From NCBI GenBank assembly GCA_963665075.1, contig OY762063.1:930001-994000 (forward strand): a stretch of DNA of 64,000 nucleotides. Reading direction: 5' to 3'. The DNA comes from JAPULR01 sp963665075 (GTDB lineage: Bacteria; Chloroflexota; Dehalococcoidia; Lucifugimonadales; GCA-2712585). Numbering within the stretch: position 1 is the first letter of the stretch; the number at the start of each line of letters is the position of its first letter. Positions 49,500 through 58,807 of the stretch are shown piece by piece. The translations under genes and the position numbers were made by a program. The notes beneath the pieces were generated by a model. The model saw only the letters and a list, made by a program, of their open reading frames with translations, was not told the DNA's origin and did not search any database.

Positions 49500-52400
49500 T
49501 TACCACCCTTCGCGTTCTTCCCTTAGCTTAGCATACTCCGCGCGTTGTTTGAGTTGTGCGACATACTCATCAATCCACTTCAGGACATTCGGATTGCTCT
49601 CCTGGCTACGTAAGCCCCTAAGCCAAGATATCTTGTCTCTAACGTGCCCACTTTCGGAGCCAGCCCAACCTTCAGTTGAGAAATTGCCTTGAAGGGCACT
49701 ACGCACCTTCGGATGTTGACCGTATCTCAAGAGCAACTCTCTAGCCAAGCAAGAACCATCCTTTTCGCCTCGAAAAACCCTGGGTACGAAATCTGCCAAG
49801 ACAATTGGCCTGGACTCGGAACTTTCCTCTGCCCATTCCCATATGAGGTGTTGCGGGACCTTTTCTAATATATGTGAGCCTCCCCCGCCAAACATCTCGC
49901 TTCCCCTAAGCCAGTGACGGACTACGAATGCCCGGCCGTCTATTGGGGGGCCGAGCATTGATGTTGCCATCCTCCAGATTTCCCAAGGATTTTGACGTAA
50001 CGCGACATCCAGCACCTCAGCCGGTTCTTGGTCAAGCAAGGCGACTATCGTTCCCGATTTACCCGCGTTATTCAGCATCAATTTGGCGATTTCTAGCGCT
50101 ACTTCCTTATTGTGTGTGCATAGCGCTTTAGCCACATCTGCCCACCAGTCCGGCATAAAGTGTCTTTCCTCAGATCGCCTAAACCAAATGGGATGACAAA
50201 CAATCCTCAGAGCAGGTTCGTTGAACGTGTTGTAGCCGCCGTACATGACAAGAAGGTCTAACGCGGTGGTTGCGGCCTCGTAGTTATCTGTGTCCAAAAG
50301 CAAGTCCACCCACTCGGAGAAGTCTTTGCGTTTAAGCGACTTTATGGCCGCGCTATACTTGAATATCCTCAACTCCAGAGGGTCAGCCCCACCTGCTCTA
50401 ATTAAGTCTACAATGCGCCTGGATGCGCGCTCCGTCACCGTACCGGACCGCCAAGTCAATCCAACCACCCACGCCTTTTGGATAGGATCGCGGGCAAAAC
50501 TATCCAGAAGTTCCTCCCACTCGTTAGGATTGCGGTCAAACATTGTGCCAAGATAGCACCCAAGAAAAGAAAGATCCGCGTCATTGCCTGCATTTGCTTG
50601 TGATTTCAGAATATGTGGCAGGAACGTCATCTCCGAGTCTCTCTTGCCCAATTCAAATCCGAATTGACCACCAGATCGAGCCTGTTCAGTTACCAGCCAA
50701 TGCATTTCTTCAAGGAGCAATGCAGGCGTTTTTACCGCCTGGTATGCTAATTCCTCAAAATGGTGCTTGGCCTTTTCGGAGTGCATTGCCTTCTCATCGA
50801 ATTGATCTTCTGGAAGAGCGAACGCGACATATCTTTCAATCCTTGAAGCGAAGTCACTCCCGGATAAGTCGCTTAACAAGATTTCCCATTTATGCCGTAT
50901 TTCAGCATCCATTCTCTTGCCGTCATAGTGGAGGATTTCAACGACATTACTGACTATTTCCCTTCGATCTATATCCGGTTCGTTGGCCAGATATCGGATT
51001 GTTTCCACCATCATTTCCACTAGCGGTCCCAGCCGGGTCAGGCCGCGAACACTTGACATCAGCACGTGGACGGCAAGCGTCTTGTCTTGGACAGTGAGAT
51101 AACGTACAGAATCTCTTGTCAGATTCCATACTGACCGAAAAGCATCATAGAGTACCCCATAAGTCTTTGGATCCCATAGATTGGGATCACGGCGAACTCC
51201 TCGATATTCAACACCCCCAACCTTAAAATAGGGCCCGGTACTTAGCGCCTTCTTGCAAGCTTGCAGACCTAGCGTCCTTCGCTTTTGTGAATCACTCACC
51301 AGAGCTTCTCGAAGAATTGGGAATCTATCTGCGGGAGGCGCCTCAGTGGGAGCAGCCTCGCCATAGCCCAAGCTGAACAGGTCGGTGAACACACCGCTAG
51401 CATTGTTGGCCCACGACTCGTTTTCAGCCTCAGCTAAGGCAAGAAGAAGCCTAGCGGCCGGCCGGAAGAGTTCCTTCCACACGGCCATGTATGCAAGGGC
51501 GTCAACCATAGCCCGCCTGCCCTCTGCGAACTCCAATAGCTCATCGGGCGTCTTTGAGCCAATTACACGTTGGGCCGTCTGCAGAGCCGTTTCAGGGTCA
51601 GCCTCGGCAAGAGCTAAAAAAAGTCTGCCCCCGAGTTCTGAATTTATTAACTCGTAATCGGATGCGATGCCACCCTCTGCCAGCATCGCACTTACAAACT
51701 TCGCTCCGCGGGGGTCTGCTGCGATATATCGGAAGTGTTCCAAGAATCTACGAATGAGACTTGGCCTTGCAGACTTCGGCATTCCATCTACAAACTTATT
51801 GAATCCTTGTTCGTCCACAAAGCCATGCGCTTTCCACCATTCTTCTTGCAAGTGAATTCTGAGCATGAAAGGCGTTACAAAAACGTAGTATTCTCCTTGA
51901 ACAATCCCCCGTTCTTTTTCTCTTGCCACAACCCTTTGAAATTCTTGCCATGGCACGCCAACTTGACCTGCAATCCAGCGACCCTCAGCTTCGCCTTCTC
52001 CCGACACTCCGATGCGTTGGAATAGGGAGATTCCCATTAGAACTGCCTTGGTGGTCATAAATTGGTATGAGTCAGCGGACGTCGAACCACCTATCAGCCG
52101 ATTCATCAGTTGGTCGTCTGAAACAGTGATATATTCGGTAGCATTCGGATCCACAATTGCTTGAGCGGCTAAGAGGTCCGCTATACGAGGATATCCATCG
52201 GCAAATTCAGCGAGTCTACGCATCGCCAAGTTCGGCATGCCTGGATGTTCTTGTTGGAGGATTTGCTCGATAGATTCTTGCTGCAGAGGTTCTGTGTTAA
52301 GTTGGACAGTTGGCATCGGAAAACGTCCAACTTCATATGACATCGTGATAAGTGCCAAACGCGGTCCCAATTCAGCCAAGGCATTGGTCAGAAGTCTATG

Positions 52401-53279
52401 ATCGTCTATGTTGCATTCATCAACAATCAGGATAGCCGACATCCCTGGGTCATTGACCAAGGTCTGCACAAGTGGAGACCCAACAAGATCTGACGCACGC
52501 TGCACGTAAAGCACCTGGTTTTTTAAGTCGTCGTCCCTCAGAGCTTCATATACGCTTCGCGTCTTGCCAACTCCAGGCAGGCCCGTCACCCTGATTACAG
52601 GACAATTAGATCTTGTCCTCAACGTCTCAGTAATCTGCTTTACCATTTCGCAGCGGTCGGAATCCATAACAAAGGTAGTTGGGCGTCTTATATCGTAAGA
52701 ACTGCCCCATCTTTCGTATGGCCTGCAAATCGACAGTTCCGGGTGTAGAGACGCAACAAGCGATGGATGTCGGTTAGTGAACCCTGCTAGCTGGTTCGCC
52801 GTATAAACGCGAACTTCCGTATTCGTATATCTAAATTTAGCCAACTCTTCTTCAATTGATTCCCGCCGCTCGCGAGTCTGAGCATCTGTAATGTCTGCAA
52901 AGAGCACCAGCACATAGACTGCTCCACATCTCAGTCTAACCTCCAACTCTCCCTTTAGAGGCTTGCTGAGATCACCTGCGGTGTGCAACTCTCGCTTGCA
53001 GGCAGTCTGCCCTATATCTGTCGATTTGATTTGGTAAGCTGAAGACCCTTCCGGTATGACTTCATCGTGGGAAGGATTGACATTGTTGATATAGGCATCG
53101 ACACCGCCGTCTCCAACATTTATGCAATCCGGTACATTTATGAGATGTCGTCCAACCCCGACACGGTCAGATTCCGCCCATAGCAATTGTCGAAAAAGCA
53201 CAACTGATAGTTCAGGAGAAAGATTAAGGAAAGCCTTTGGTAAGACTGTAAACCCTGTTACAGACATTTGCCTAAACAT
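49500..53279 (-). CDS. Nuclease/STAND NTPase protein, putative anti-phage sensor
   Basis: 1259 residues. Residues about 30-180: a restriction-endonuclease-like domain with Asp61 in GDGGVDAYI and Gln83-Ile-Lys85 in SAYQIKST, the D...QxK variant of PD-(D/E)XK seen in Mrr-like nucleases. Residues about 205-480: a P-loop NTPase with Walker A GLPGVGKT (233-240) and Walker B SAILIVDECN (281-290), then winged-helix-like segments, as in STAND proteins. From about 500 to the end: a long all-helical region with no repeat I can name. The architecture matches Avs-type antiviral NTPases in layout. Single gene; markedly lower GC than its neighbours, so probably acquired. ATG with GAAAGGG upstream. Defence role inferred. 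Confidence 0.75.
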   Translation of the reverse strand: MFRQMSVTGFTVLPKAFLNLSPELSVVLFRQLLWAESDRVGVGRHLINVPDCINVGDGGVDAYINNVNPSHDEVIPEGSSAYQIKSTDIGQTACKRELHTAGDLSKPLKGELEVRLRCGAVYVLVLFADITDAQTRERRESIEEELAKFRYTNTEVRVYTANQLAGFTNRHPSLVASLHPELSICRPYERWGSSYDIRRPTTFVMDSDRCEMVKQITETLRTRSNCPVIRVTGLPGVGKTRSVYEALRDDDLKNQVLYVQRASDLVGSPLVQTLVNDPGMSAILIVDECNIDDHRLLTNALAELGPRLALITMSYEVGRFPMPTVQLNTEPLQQESIEQILQQEHPGMPNLAMRRLAEFADGYPRIADLLAAQAIVDPNATEYITVSDDQLMNRLIGGSTSADSYQFMTTKAVLMGISLFQRIGVSGEGEAEGRWIAGQVGVPWQEFQRVVAREKERGIVQGEYYVFVTPFMLRIHLQEEWWKAHGFVDEQGFNKFVDGMPKSARPSLIRRFLEHFRYIAADPRGAKFVSAMLAEGGIASDYELINSELGGRLFLALAEADPETALQTAQRVIGSKTPDELLEFAEGRRAMVDALAYMAVWKELFRPAARLLLALAEAENESWANNASGVFTDLFSLGYGEAAPTEAPPADRFPILREALVSDSQKRRTLGLQACKKALSTGPYFKVGGVEYRGVRRDPNLWDPKTYGVLYDAFRSVWNLTRDSVRYLTVQDKTLAVHVLMSSVRGLTRLGPLVEMMVETIRYLANEPDIDRREIVSNVVEILHYDGKRMDAEIRHKWEILLSDLSGSDFASRIERYVAFALPEDQFDEKAMHSEKAKHHFEELAYQAVKTPALLLEEMHWLVTEQARSGGQFGFELGKRDSEMTFLPHILKSQANAGNDADLSFLGCYLGTMFDRNPNEWEELLDSFARDPIQKAWVVGLTWRSGTVTERASRRIVDLIRAGGADPLELRIFKYSAAIKSLKRKDFSEWVDLLLDTDNYEAATTALDLLVMYGGYNTFNEPALRIVCHPIWFRRSEERHFMPDWWADVAKALCTHNKEVALEIAKLMLNNAGKSGTIVALLDQEPAEVLDVALRQNPWEIWRMATSMLGPPIDGRAFVVRHWLRGSEMFGGGGSHILEKVPQHLIWEWAEESSESRPIVLADFVPRVFRGEKDGSCLARELLLRYGQHPKVRSALQGNFSTEGWAGSESGHVRDKISWLRGLRSQESNPNVLKWIDEYVAQLKQRAEYAKLREEREGW

Positions 53280-53570
53280 TGCCCTTTCAAGAGTCGATGG
53301 CCACGAGTTTGACCGATTACGCGATAGTCGGATTGCATTCTACGCCGTATCATATCAATAGTAACAAGTATTGCTTATCAACGCGTGCACCATTAGGTTA
53401 AACCAATCGTGTCTCCAAACCAAATCGCCAATGTTTTTCTGGGTCAGCACTATTTATACCTTCAAGCCGTCCTAAAAATCCGCCTGCGCCATCAAGGACG
53501 AAATCAGGACGACGACATTCAGGACTCGTCCTCGGCTAAACCCGCCGTCGGACAGCTAGTCAAAGCCCCC
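53280..53570. other. Spacer between the STAND gene and carB
   Basis: AT-richer, 291 bases. It contains none of the R1-R4 repeats that fill most other spacers, no gene and no clear terminator. This fits a foreign segment that ends here. Confidence 0.5.
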
Positions 53571-56500
53571 CTAATCCCCTCCCACGTACCGCTCCATCCG
53601 CTCCACGCTGTACCCCGTGGCCCCCATCAGCAGGCTCTCCACCGCCACCCGCGCCGTGTCCAGACTCGTGTAGCAGGGGATGTTGCTCTCCGCCGCCGCC
53701 CGCCGGATGTAGAACCCGTCCCTCATCGTCGTCCCCACGTCCGAAACCGTGTTTATAACCGCCTGCACCGTCCCGTCGCTGATTACATCCACCACGTTCG
53801 GATGCCCCGCCCCCAGTTTCTCCGGCGTCATCGTAACCTCCGCGCCCACCGCCCACAGCATCGCCGCCGTCCCCTCCGTCGCGTACAGCTTGCAACCCGC
53901 CTTCACCAGGTCGCGAATCAACGCCAGCGACTCCGCCTTGTCCCTGTCCGCGATGCTCAACAGCACCGACTGACCCCGCGCCAAGGTCAGATTCGCCGCC
54001 GCCAGTGCCTTCGTCAAGGCCGGCCCGAAGCTGTAGTCCACCCCCATGACCTCCCCCGTGGACTTCATCTCCGGCCCCAGGTGCCAGTCCACCCCCGCCA
54101 GCTTGGACATGGAAAACACCGGCGCCTTCACCGCCACCATGTTCCTCGCGGGCCACAATCCCCCCTCGTACCCCATCTCCCGCAACCCCTTCCCCAGAAT
54201 CGCCCGCGTCGCCAGACTCACCATCGGCACGTTCGTCACCTTAGATAGAAACGGCACCGTCCGGCTCGATCTCGGGTTCACCTCCAGCACGTACACCGTC
54301 GTTTCCGTCGTTTCCTCCGCCGGATGGCTGGGACTCCGATACGCAGGCCCCCCGACGATTACGAACTGCACGTTCATCAGCCCCTTGATGTTCAGCGCCC
54401 GCCCTATCCGCGTCGTGTAGTCAACCATCGTCGCCGTCTCACGCTCCGTCAGGTTCAGCGCCGGATAGATGGCCATCGAGTCCCCGCTGTGCACCCCCGC
54501 CCGCTCGATGTGCTCCATTATTCCCGGAATCAGCACCTCCTCCCCGTCGCAGATGGCGTCCACCTCGCACTCCTTCCCCTCCATGTACCGGTCGATGAGA
54601 ACGGGACGGCCGCTCTCCAACGCCACCGCTTCGTTCAGATAACGAATCAACTCCCCCGCGTCCCTCACGATTTCCATCGCCCGCCCGCCCAGCACGTAAC
54701 TCGGACGCACCACCACCGGATACCCGATGTTCTGCGCCACCCGCAGCGCGCTCTCCGCCGTCGTCACCGCCGCTCCGGGAGGCTGCGGAATTCCCAACCG
54801 GCCCAGAAACTCGTCGAACCGATGCCGGTCGGAAGCGATGTCGATAGCGTCCGCGCTCGAACCCAATATCGGCAACGCGGCCTGGTCCAACACCTGCGAA
54901 AGGTCAATCGCCGTCTGTCCGCCGAACTGCACCACGGAAGGCGGCGGCCCTTCTTCCGCAGTCTCGTTCTCGATGATGTCCTGCAAGCTCTCCCCGTCCA
55001 GCGGCTCGAAGTACAGCCTGCTGCTGGTGTCGAAGTCCGTCGACACCGTTTCCGGGTTGGAGTTCACCATGATTCCCTGCACGCCCACTTCCTGCAACGC
55101 CCACGCCGCGTGGACGCTGCAATAGTCGAACTCTATCCCCTGCCCGATGCGAATCGGCCCGCTTCCCACCACCACCGCCTTCGCCCCCTCCAACGGCGCG
55201 GCCTCATTCTCCTGCTCGTAGGTGCCGTAGAAGTAGGAAGTGACCGCTTCGAACTCCGCCGCGCAGGTGTCGATCATCTTGTAGACGGGACGAATCCCCC
55301 ACTGCCGACGCAGCTCCCGCACTCGCGGCGGCAGCAGGTCCGCAAGGACGCCGATCTGCTCGTCAGAGAATCCCAGCCGCTTCGCCTCCCATAGCTGGCC
55401 CGGCCCCAGGTCTTCCGCCAGCAACCGACGCTCCATCCCCACGATTCGCGCGAAAGCATGGACGAACCACGGGTCGATTCCACTCAGCTTCGTTATCTCA
55501 TCCCCGGACATCCCTCGGCGCAACGCCGCCATCACCGCCCACAGCCGGAAATCCGTAGCCTCCCTGAGGTACTCCTTCGACTCGAATTCCCCGCCCCGGC
55601 TCCATTCCGGGTCCTCCCACAACAGCGTCCTACCTCCCACTTCCAAAGAGCGCACCGCCTTCTGGAACGCCCCCTCGAAGGAGCGGTCTATCGCCATCAC
55701 CTCCCCCGTCGCCTTCATCTGCGTCGAGAGCCTCCGGTCTCCGGCGGCAAATTTGTCGAAGGGCCAACGCGGTATCTTCACCACGCAGTAGTCCAGCGCC
55801 GGCTCGAACGCCGCCATCGTCTTCTGCGTCACCGCGTTCGGTATCTCGTCCAGCCGCTTCCCCACGGCGATTTTCGCCGCCACCCGCGCTATCGGATAGG
55901 CCGTCGCCTTGCTGGCCAGCGCGGAACTCCGGCTCAACCTCGGGTTGACTTCGATGACGTAATAGGGCGAATCCGGCTCCCACTCGTTCTGAAACGCCTC
56001 GTTCACCATCGGATGCGGACGAAGCGCGAACTGGATGTTGCACCCGCCCTGAATCCCCAAGGCCCGGATGATGCGAAGGCTCGCCGACCGCAGCATCTGA
56101 TGATCCTTGTCCGTCAGCGTCTGGCTGGGCGCGACCACGATGCTGTCCCCCGTGTGCACCCCCATCGGGTCCAGATTCTCCATGTTGCAAATCGTGATGC
56201 AGTTGTCCGCGCCGTCCCGCATCACCTCGTACTCCAACTCCCGCCACCCCTCCAGCGACCGCTCCACCAGCACCTGGTTGATGGGGCTGGCGTCCATCCC
56301 CTCCTTGACCACCGTGCGGAACTGCTCCTCGTTGTAGACCATCCCCCCGCCCGTGCCTCCCAGCGTGTAGGCCGGACGCACCACCAGGGGCAGCCCCAGC
56401 GTTTCCAACGCCGCCCGCGCTTCCTCTTCCGACGACACCGTCACGCTGGGCGGCGCCGGTTCTCCCATCTCTATCAACAGCTGACGGAACTCCTCCCTGT

Positions 56501-56876
56501 CCTCCGCCATCTTGATGGTCTCCAACGGCGTCCCCAACAGCCGGACGCGATGACGCTCCAACGCTCCCGCCTCAGCCAGGTCCACCGCCAGATTCAACCC
56601 CGTCTGCCCTCCAAGGGTGGGGAGAATGCCGTCCGGCTTCTCCTTGGCGATTATCCGCTCCACCACGTCCACCGTCAGCGGCTCGATGTAAACGGCGTCG
56701 GCGATTCCGTGGTCTGTCATTATCGTCGCCGGATTGGAATTCACCAGCACCGTGTAGACCCCCTCCTCTCGCAGCGACTTGCACGCCTGCGTCCCCGCAT
56801 AGTCGAATTCCGCCGCCTGCCCGATGACAATCGGCCCCGAACCGATAACCAGCACCTTCTTCAACTCTTCCCTCAT
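53571..56876 (-). CDS. carB: Carbamoyl-phosphate synthase large chain
   Basis: 1101 residues. It makes carbamoyl phosphate from bicarbonate, two ATP and ammonia passed from CarA. Two duplicated ATP-grasp halves are seen: VLVIGSGPIVIGQAAEFDYAG at the start and AVVVGSGPIRIGQGIEFDYCS near 565; each has the GG(R/Q)T and EVNPRLSRSSALASKATAYP or EVNPRSSRTVPFLSKVTN segments. The C-terminal MGS-like allosteric domain begins near 960 (VLLSIADRDKAESLALIRDL). ATG with AAAGGAT upstream. It is the last gene of the pyr cluster. Confidence 0.98.
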   Translation of the reverse strand: MREELKKVLVIGSGPIVIGQAAEFDYAGTQACKSLREEGVYTVLVNSNPATIMTDHGIADAVYIEPLTVDVVERIIAKEKPDGILPTLGGQTGLNLAVDLAEAGALERHRVRLLGTPLETIKMAEDREEFRQLLIEMGEPAPPSVTVSSEEEARAALETLGLPLVVRPAYTLGGTGGGMVYNEEQFRTVVKEGMDASPINQVLVERSLEGWRELEYEVMRDGADNCITICNMENLDPMGVHTGDSIVVAPSQTLTDKDHQMLRSASLRIIRALGIQGGCNIQFALRPHPMVNEAFQNEWEPDSPYYVIEVNPRLSRSSALASKATAYPIARVAAKIAVGKRLDEIPNAVTQKTMAAFEPALDYCVVKIPRWPFDKFAAGDRRLSTQMKATGEVMAIDRSFEGAFQKAVRSLEVGGRTLLWEDPEWSRGGEFESKEYLREATDFRLWAVMAALRRGMSGDEITKLSGIDPWFVHAFARIVGMERRLLAEDLGPGQLWEAKRLGFSDEQIGVLADLLPPRVRELRRQWGIRPVYKMIDTCAAEFEAVTSYFYGTYEQENEAAPLEGAKAVVVGSGPIRIGQGIEFDYCSVHAAWALQEVGVQGIMVNSNPETVSTDFDTSSRLYFEPLDGESLQDIIENETAEEGPPPSVVQFGGQTAIDLSQVLDQAALPILGSSADAIDIASDRHRFDEFLGRLGIPQPPGAAVTTAESALRVAQNIGYPVVVRPSYVLGGRAMEIVRDAGELIRYLNEAVALESGRPVLIDRYMEGKECEVDAICDGEEVLIPGIMEHIERAGVHSGDSMAIYPALNLTERETATMVDYTTRIGRALNIKGLMNVQFVIVGGPAYRSPSHPAEETTETTVYVLEVNPRSSRTVPFLSKVTNVPMVSLATRAILGKGLREMGYEGGLWPARNMVAVKAPVFSMSKLAGVDWHLGPEMKSTGEVMGVDYSFGPALTKALAAANLTLARGQSVLLSIADRDKAESLALIRDLVKAGCKLYATEGTAAMLWAVGAEVTMTPEKLGAGHPNVVDVISDGTVQAVINTVSDVGTTMRDGFYIRRAAAESNIPCYTSLDTARVAVESLLMGATGYSVERMERYVGGD

Positions 56877-56895
56877 ATATCCTTTCCATAAACCC

Positions 56896-57005
56896 TCTTC
56901 CCCCTTGATGGGGGAAGATTGAGATTGGGGTGAACGTCCCCCCTATTGTCTCACCCTCCCCTCTTCTCCCTTCCCCCTTAACGGGGGAAAGTTAGGATGG
57001 GGGTG
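56896..57005 (+). repeat. Two R3 elements between carB and the small pyr-cluster gene
   Basis: Both have the CTTCCCCC...GGGGGAA hairpin and a GGGGTGA tail, in the same orientation, although all neighbouring genes run the other way. Confidence 0.82.
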
Positions 57006-57084
57006 TCCCTCCCTCCATTATAAAACTAAACCCCCGCCGGTGGTGGCCCGGCGAGGGTTCGTCCTGATTGTCTCCAGGAAATCA

Positions 57085-57495
57085 TCATTCGACGGGTATC
57101 AGCCCCGGCAATTTGATGAATCCCCTCTCCTGCATTCCGTTCAACATCTGGCATATGAAGTTCAGGAACAGCTTCGCCTCCATGTCCGTCCACGCCCCCT
57201 TCTCCCTCTGGATATCCCGATGCGGGGGCACCAGCAAACTGGTGGTGTACTCGTCCTCTTTCTTCACCAGGATGAATCCGATGGGGTCCGGCTTCAGAAA
57301 CGGATTCGCCAGCAACTTGGGCCTGACCAGCAGCTTCCACTCGGAGCCGATTATGCCCCTGCCGGAACTCACGCTGAACCCGTACTCCCCGTACTCGAAC
57401 GTGGAAACGCAGTCGTCTATGAAGTCCACCAAATCATAGATTTCACATTCCACGTCCACTTCCATGCCCTGTTCCACTAGAAAATGATTGTACAA
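57085..57495 (-). CDS. Hypothetical protein inside the pyrimidine cluster
   Basis: 136 residues, not recognised. An acidic N-terminal half (MEVDVECEIYDLVDFIDDCVSTFEYGEYGF) is followed by WKLLVRPKLLANPFLKPDPIGFILVKKEDEYTTSLLVPPHRDIQREKGAWTDMEAKLFLNFICQMLNGM. No membrane or signal segment. TTG at 57495 is chosen because GGAGG lies 7 bases before it; an ATG 30 bases in is the alternative. Placed between carA and carB on the same strand, so probably cotranscribed, but its role in pyrimidine synthesis is unknown. Confidence 0.6.
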   Translation of the reverse strand: MYNHFLVEQGMEVDVECEIYDLVDFIDDCVSTFEYGEYGFSVSSGRGIIGSEWKLLVRPKLLANPFLKPDPIGFILVKKEDEYTTSLLVPPHRDIQREKGAWTDMEAKLFLNFICQMLNGMQERGFIKLPGLIPVE

Positions 57496-57509
57496 AGTCC
57501 TACCTCCAT

Positions 57510-57580
57510 CAATTCGACCCCGGCTCGAACCGCCGTCCTCCGGGGCCCATGTGTGCGACCCACGCGTTTCGTGGGCGATT
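57510..57580 (-). promoter_or_regulatory. Two hairpins in the leader of the small pyr-cluster gene
   Basis: Minus strand: CCCACG-AAACG-CGTGGG, then GAC-GGC-GGTTCGA-GCC-GG-GTC before the Shine-Dalgarno sequence. They could stabilise the mRNA or mark a processing site; no terminator T-run. Confidence 0.35.
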
Positions 57581-57660
57581 GACCTATTTTGATACTTTTT
57601 CACGCTTTGCGCCAAGGTAAGAGGCTGCCTCTTTCCCCCGTTTCTACCTCCTTCCGCTAT

Positions 57661-57740
57661 CGTCATTCCCGCGAAAGCGGGAATCCACTCCCCACTCTTA
57701 TCCCTTCTCCCGTCCTGGGAGAAGGTTAGGATGAGGGTCT
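57661..57740 (+). repeat. R1 and R3 variant overlapping the end of carA
   Basis: R1 (ATTCCCGCGAAAGCGGGAAT) then R3 variant CCCTTCTCCCGTCCTGGGAG with its GTTAGGATGAGGGT tail. The R3 lies within the carA reading frame and encodes its last residues and stop. Confidence 0.85.
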
Positions 57741-58807
57741 CCAACCATCTCCAAAAACCTGTCAAAGATATACTCATTATCCCGAGGCCCCGGTGACGCC
57801 TCGGAATGATACTGAATCGTCATTATCGGCATCTCCCGATGAACCAGCCCCTCGATGGTTCCGTCGTTCAGATTTACGTGGCTGGCGACCAAGCCTTTCG
57901 GCAGCGTGTCGGCGTCCACCGCGTACCCGTGATTCTGCGCCGTGATGTACACCCGCCCCGTCGCCAGATCCTTCACCGGATGATTCGCCCCCCGGTGACC
58001 GAAGGGCAGCTTGAACGTCCCCGCGCCCAGCACCCGCGCCACCACCTGATGCCCCAAGCAGATGCCCAACACCGGAACCCGCCCCAGCAGTTCAGACGCC
58101 GCCTCCACCGCGTAGTCCAGCAGGGCCGGGTCTCCCGGCCCGGGCGAAAGCAGCAACCCGTCCGGTTCCAACGCCATTATCTCCGACGCCGAAGCCGCGG
58201 CGGGCGCGGTTATCACCTCGCATCCCCGCTCGTGCAGGCACCGCAGCACGTTGTTCTTCACCCCGTAATCCGCCACCACAACCCGCAGCCCCCGCTTCTC
58301 CCCGCCCCACCGGAACACCGACGGCGTCGTCACCCGCGCCACGTGGTCCACGTCGTCATACCTGGGCGTCGAACCCCAAATCCCCTCCGCCCTCGACGGC
58401 GAGTCCAGCACGATGACCCCCATCATCACCCCCTGATTCCGCAGCCGACGCGTCACCGCCCGCGTGTCCACCCCGAATATACCCGGCACGTTCTGCGCGG
58501 CCAGAAACTCGTGCAGCGTCGAGGCGTTCTCCCCGTTGCTCGGCGTCAGGCAGTGCTCCCGCACCACGAATCCCGCCACCTGAACCTTCACCGATTCGTT
58601 ATCCGCGTCGTTGATGCCGTAGTTCCCCACAAGCGGATACGTCAGCACCACCAGCTGCCCCGCGAACGAAGGGTCCGTCAACGCCTCCTGGTAGCCCGTC
58701 ATGCTCGTGCTGAACACCAACTCCCCATACGAATCCCGTTCCGCACCGAAGGACTGCCCCTCGAAAACGGTCCCGTCTTCCAATACGAGATAAGCGCGAC
58801 GACTCAT
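57698..58807 (-). CDS. carA: Carbamoyl-phosphate synthase small chain (glutamine amidotransferase)
   Basis: 369 residues. It hydrolyses glutamine and feeds ammonia to CarB. The N-terminal CPSase domain has AYLVLEDGTVFEGQSFGA and FSTSMTGYQEALTDPSFAGQ; the class I amidotransferase domain has the nucleophile in GICLGHQVV and the His-Glu pair in IQYHSEASPGPRDNEYIFDRFLEMV. The last 12-13 residues (DPHPNLLPGREKG) come from an R3 repeat, beyond the usual family end. ATGA overlap with pyrB gives coupled translation. Confidence 0.97.
   Translation of the reverse strand: MSRRAYLVLEDGTVFEGQSFGAERDSYGELVFSTSMTGYQEALTDPSFAGQLVVLTYPLVGNYGINDADNESVKVQVAGFVVREHCLTPSNGENASTLHEFLAAQNVPGIFGVDTRAVTRRLRNQGVMMGVIVLDSPSRAEGIWGSTPRYDDVDHVARVTTPSVFRWGGEKRGLRVVVADYGVKNNVLRCLHERGCEVITAPAAASASEIMALEPDGLLLSPGPGDPALLDYAVEAASELLGRVPVLGICLGHQVVARVLGAGTFKLPFGHRGANHPVKDLATGRVYITAQNHGYAVDADTLPKGLVASHVNLNDGTIEGLVHREMPIMTIQYHSEASPGPRDNEYIFDRFLEMVGDPHPNLLPGREKG

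Noticed and set aside
54324..56891. Long plus-strand frames over carB
   Set aside because: Basic, His/Arg-rich shadow products; carB on the other strand is complete.
57500..57590. tRNA-like stretch (GGTTCGAGCC) upstream of the small pyr-cluster gene
   Set aside because: No acceptor or anticodon stem can be drawn and the T-stem does not pair properly.
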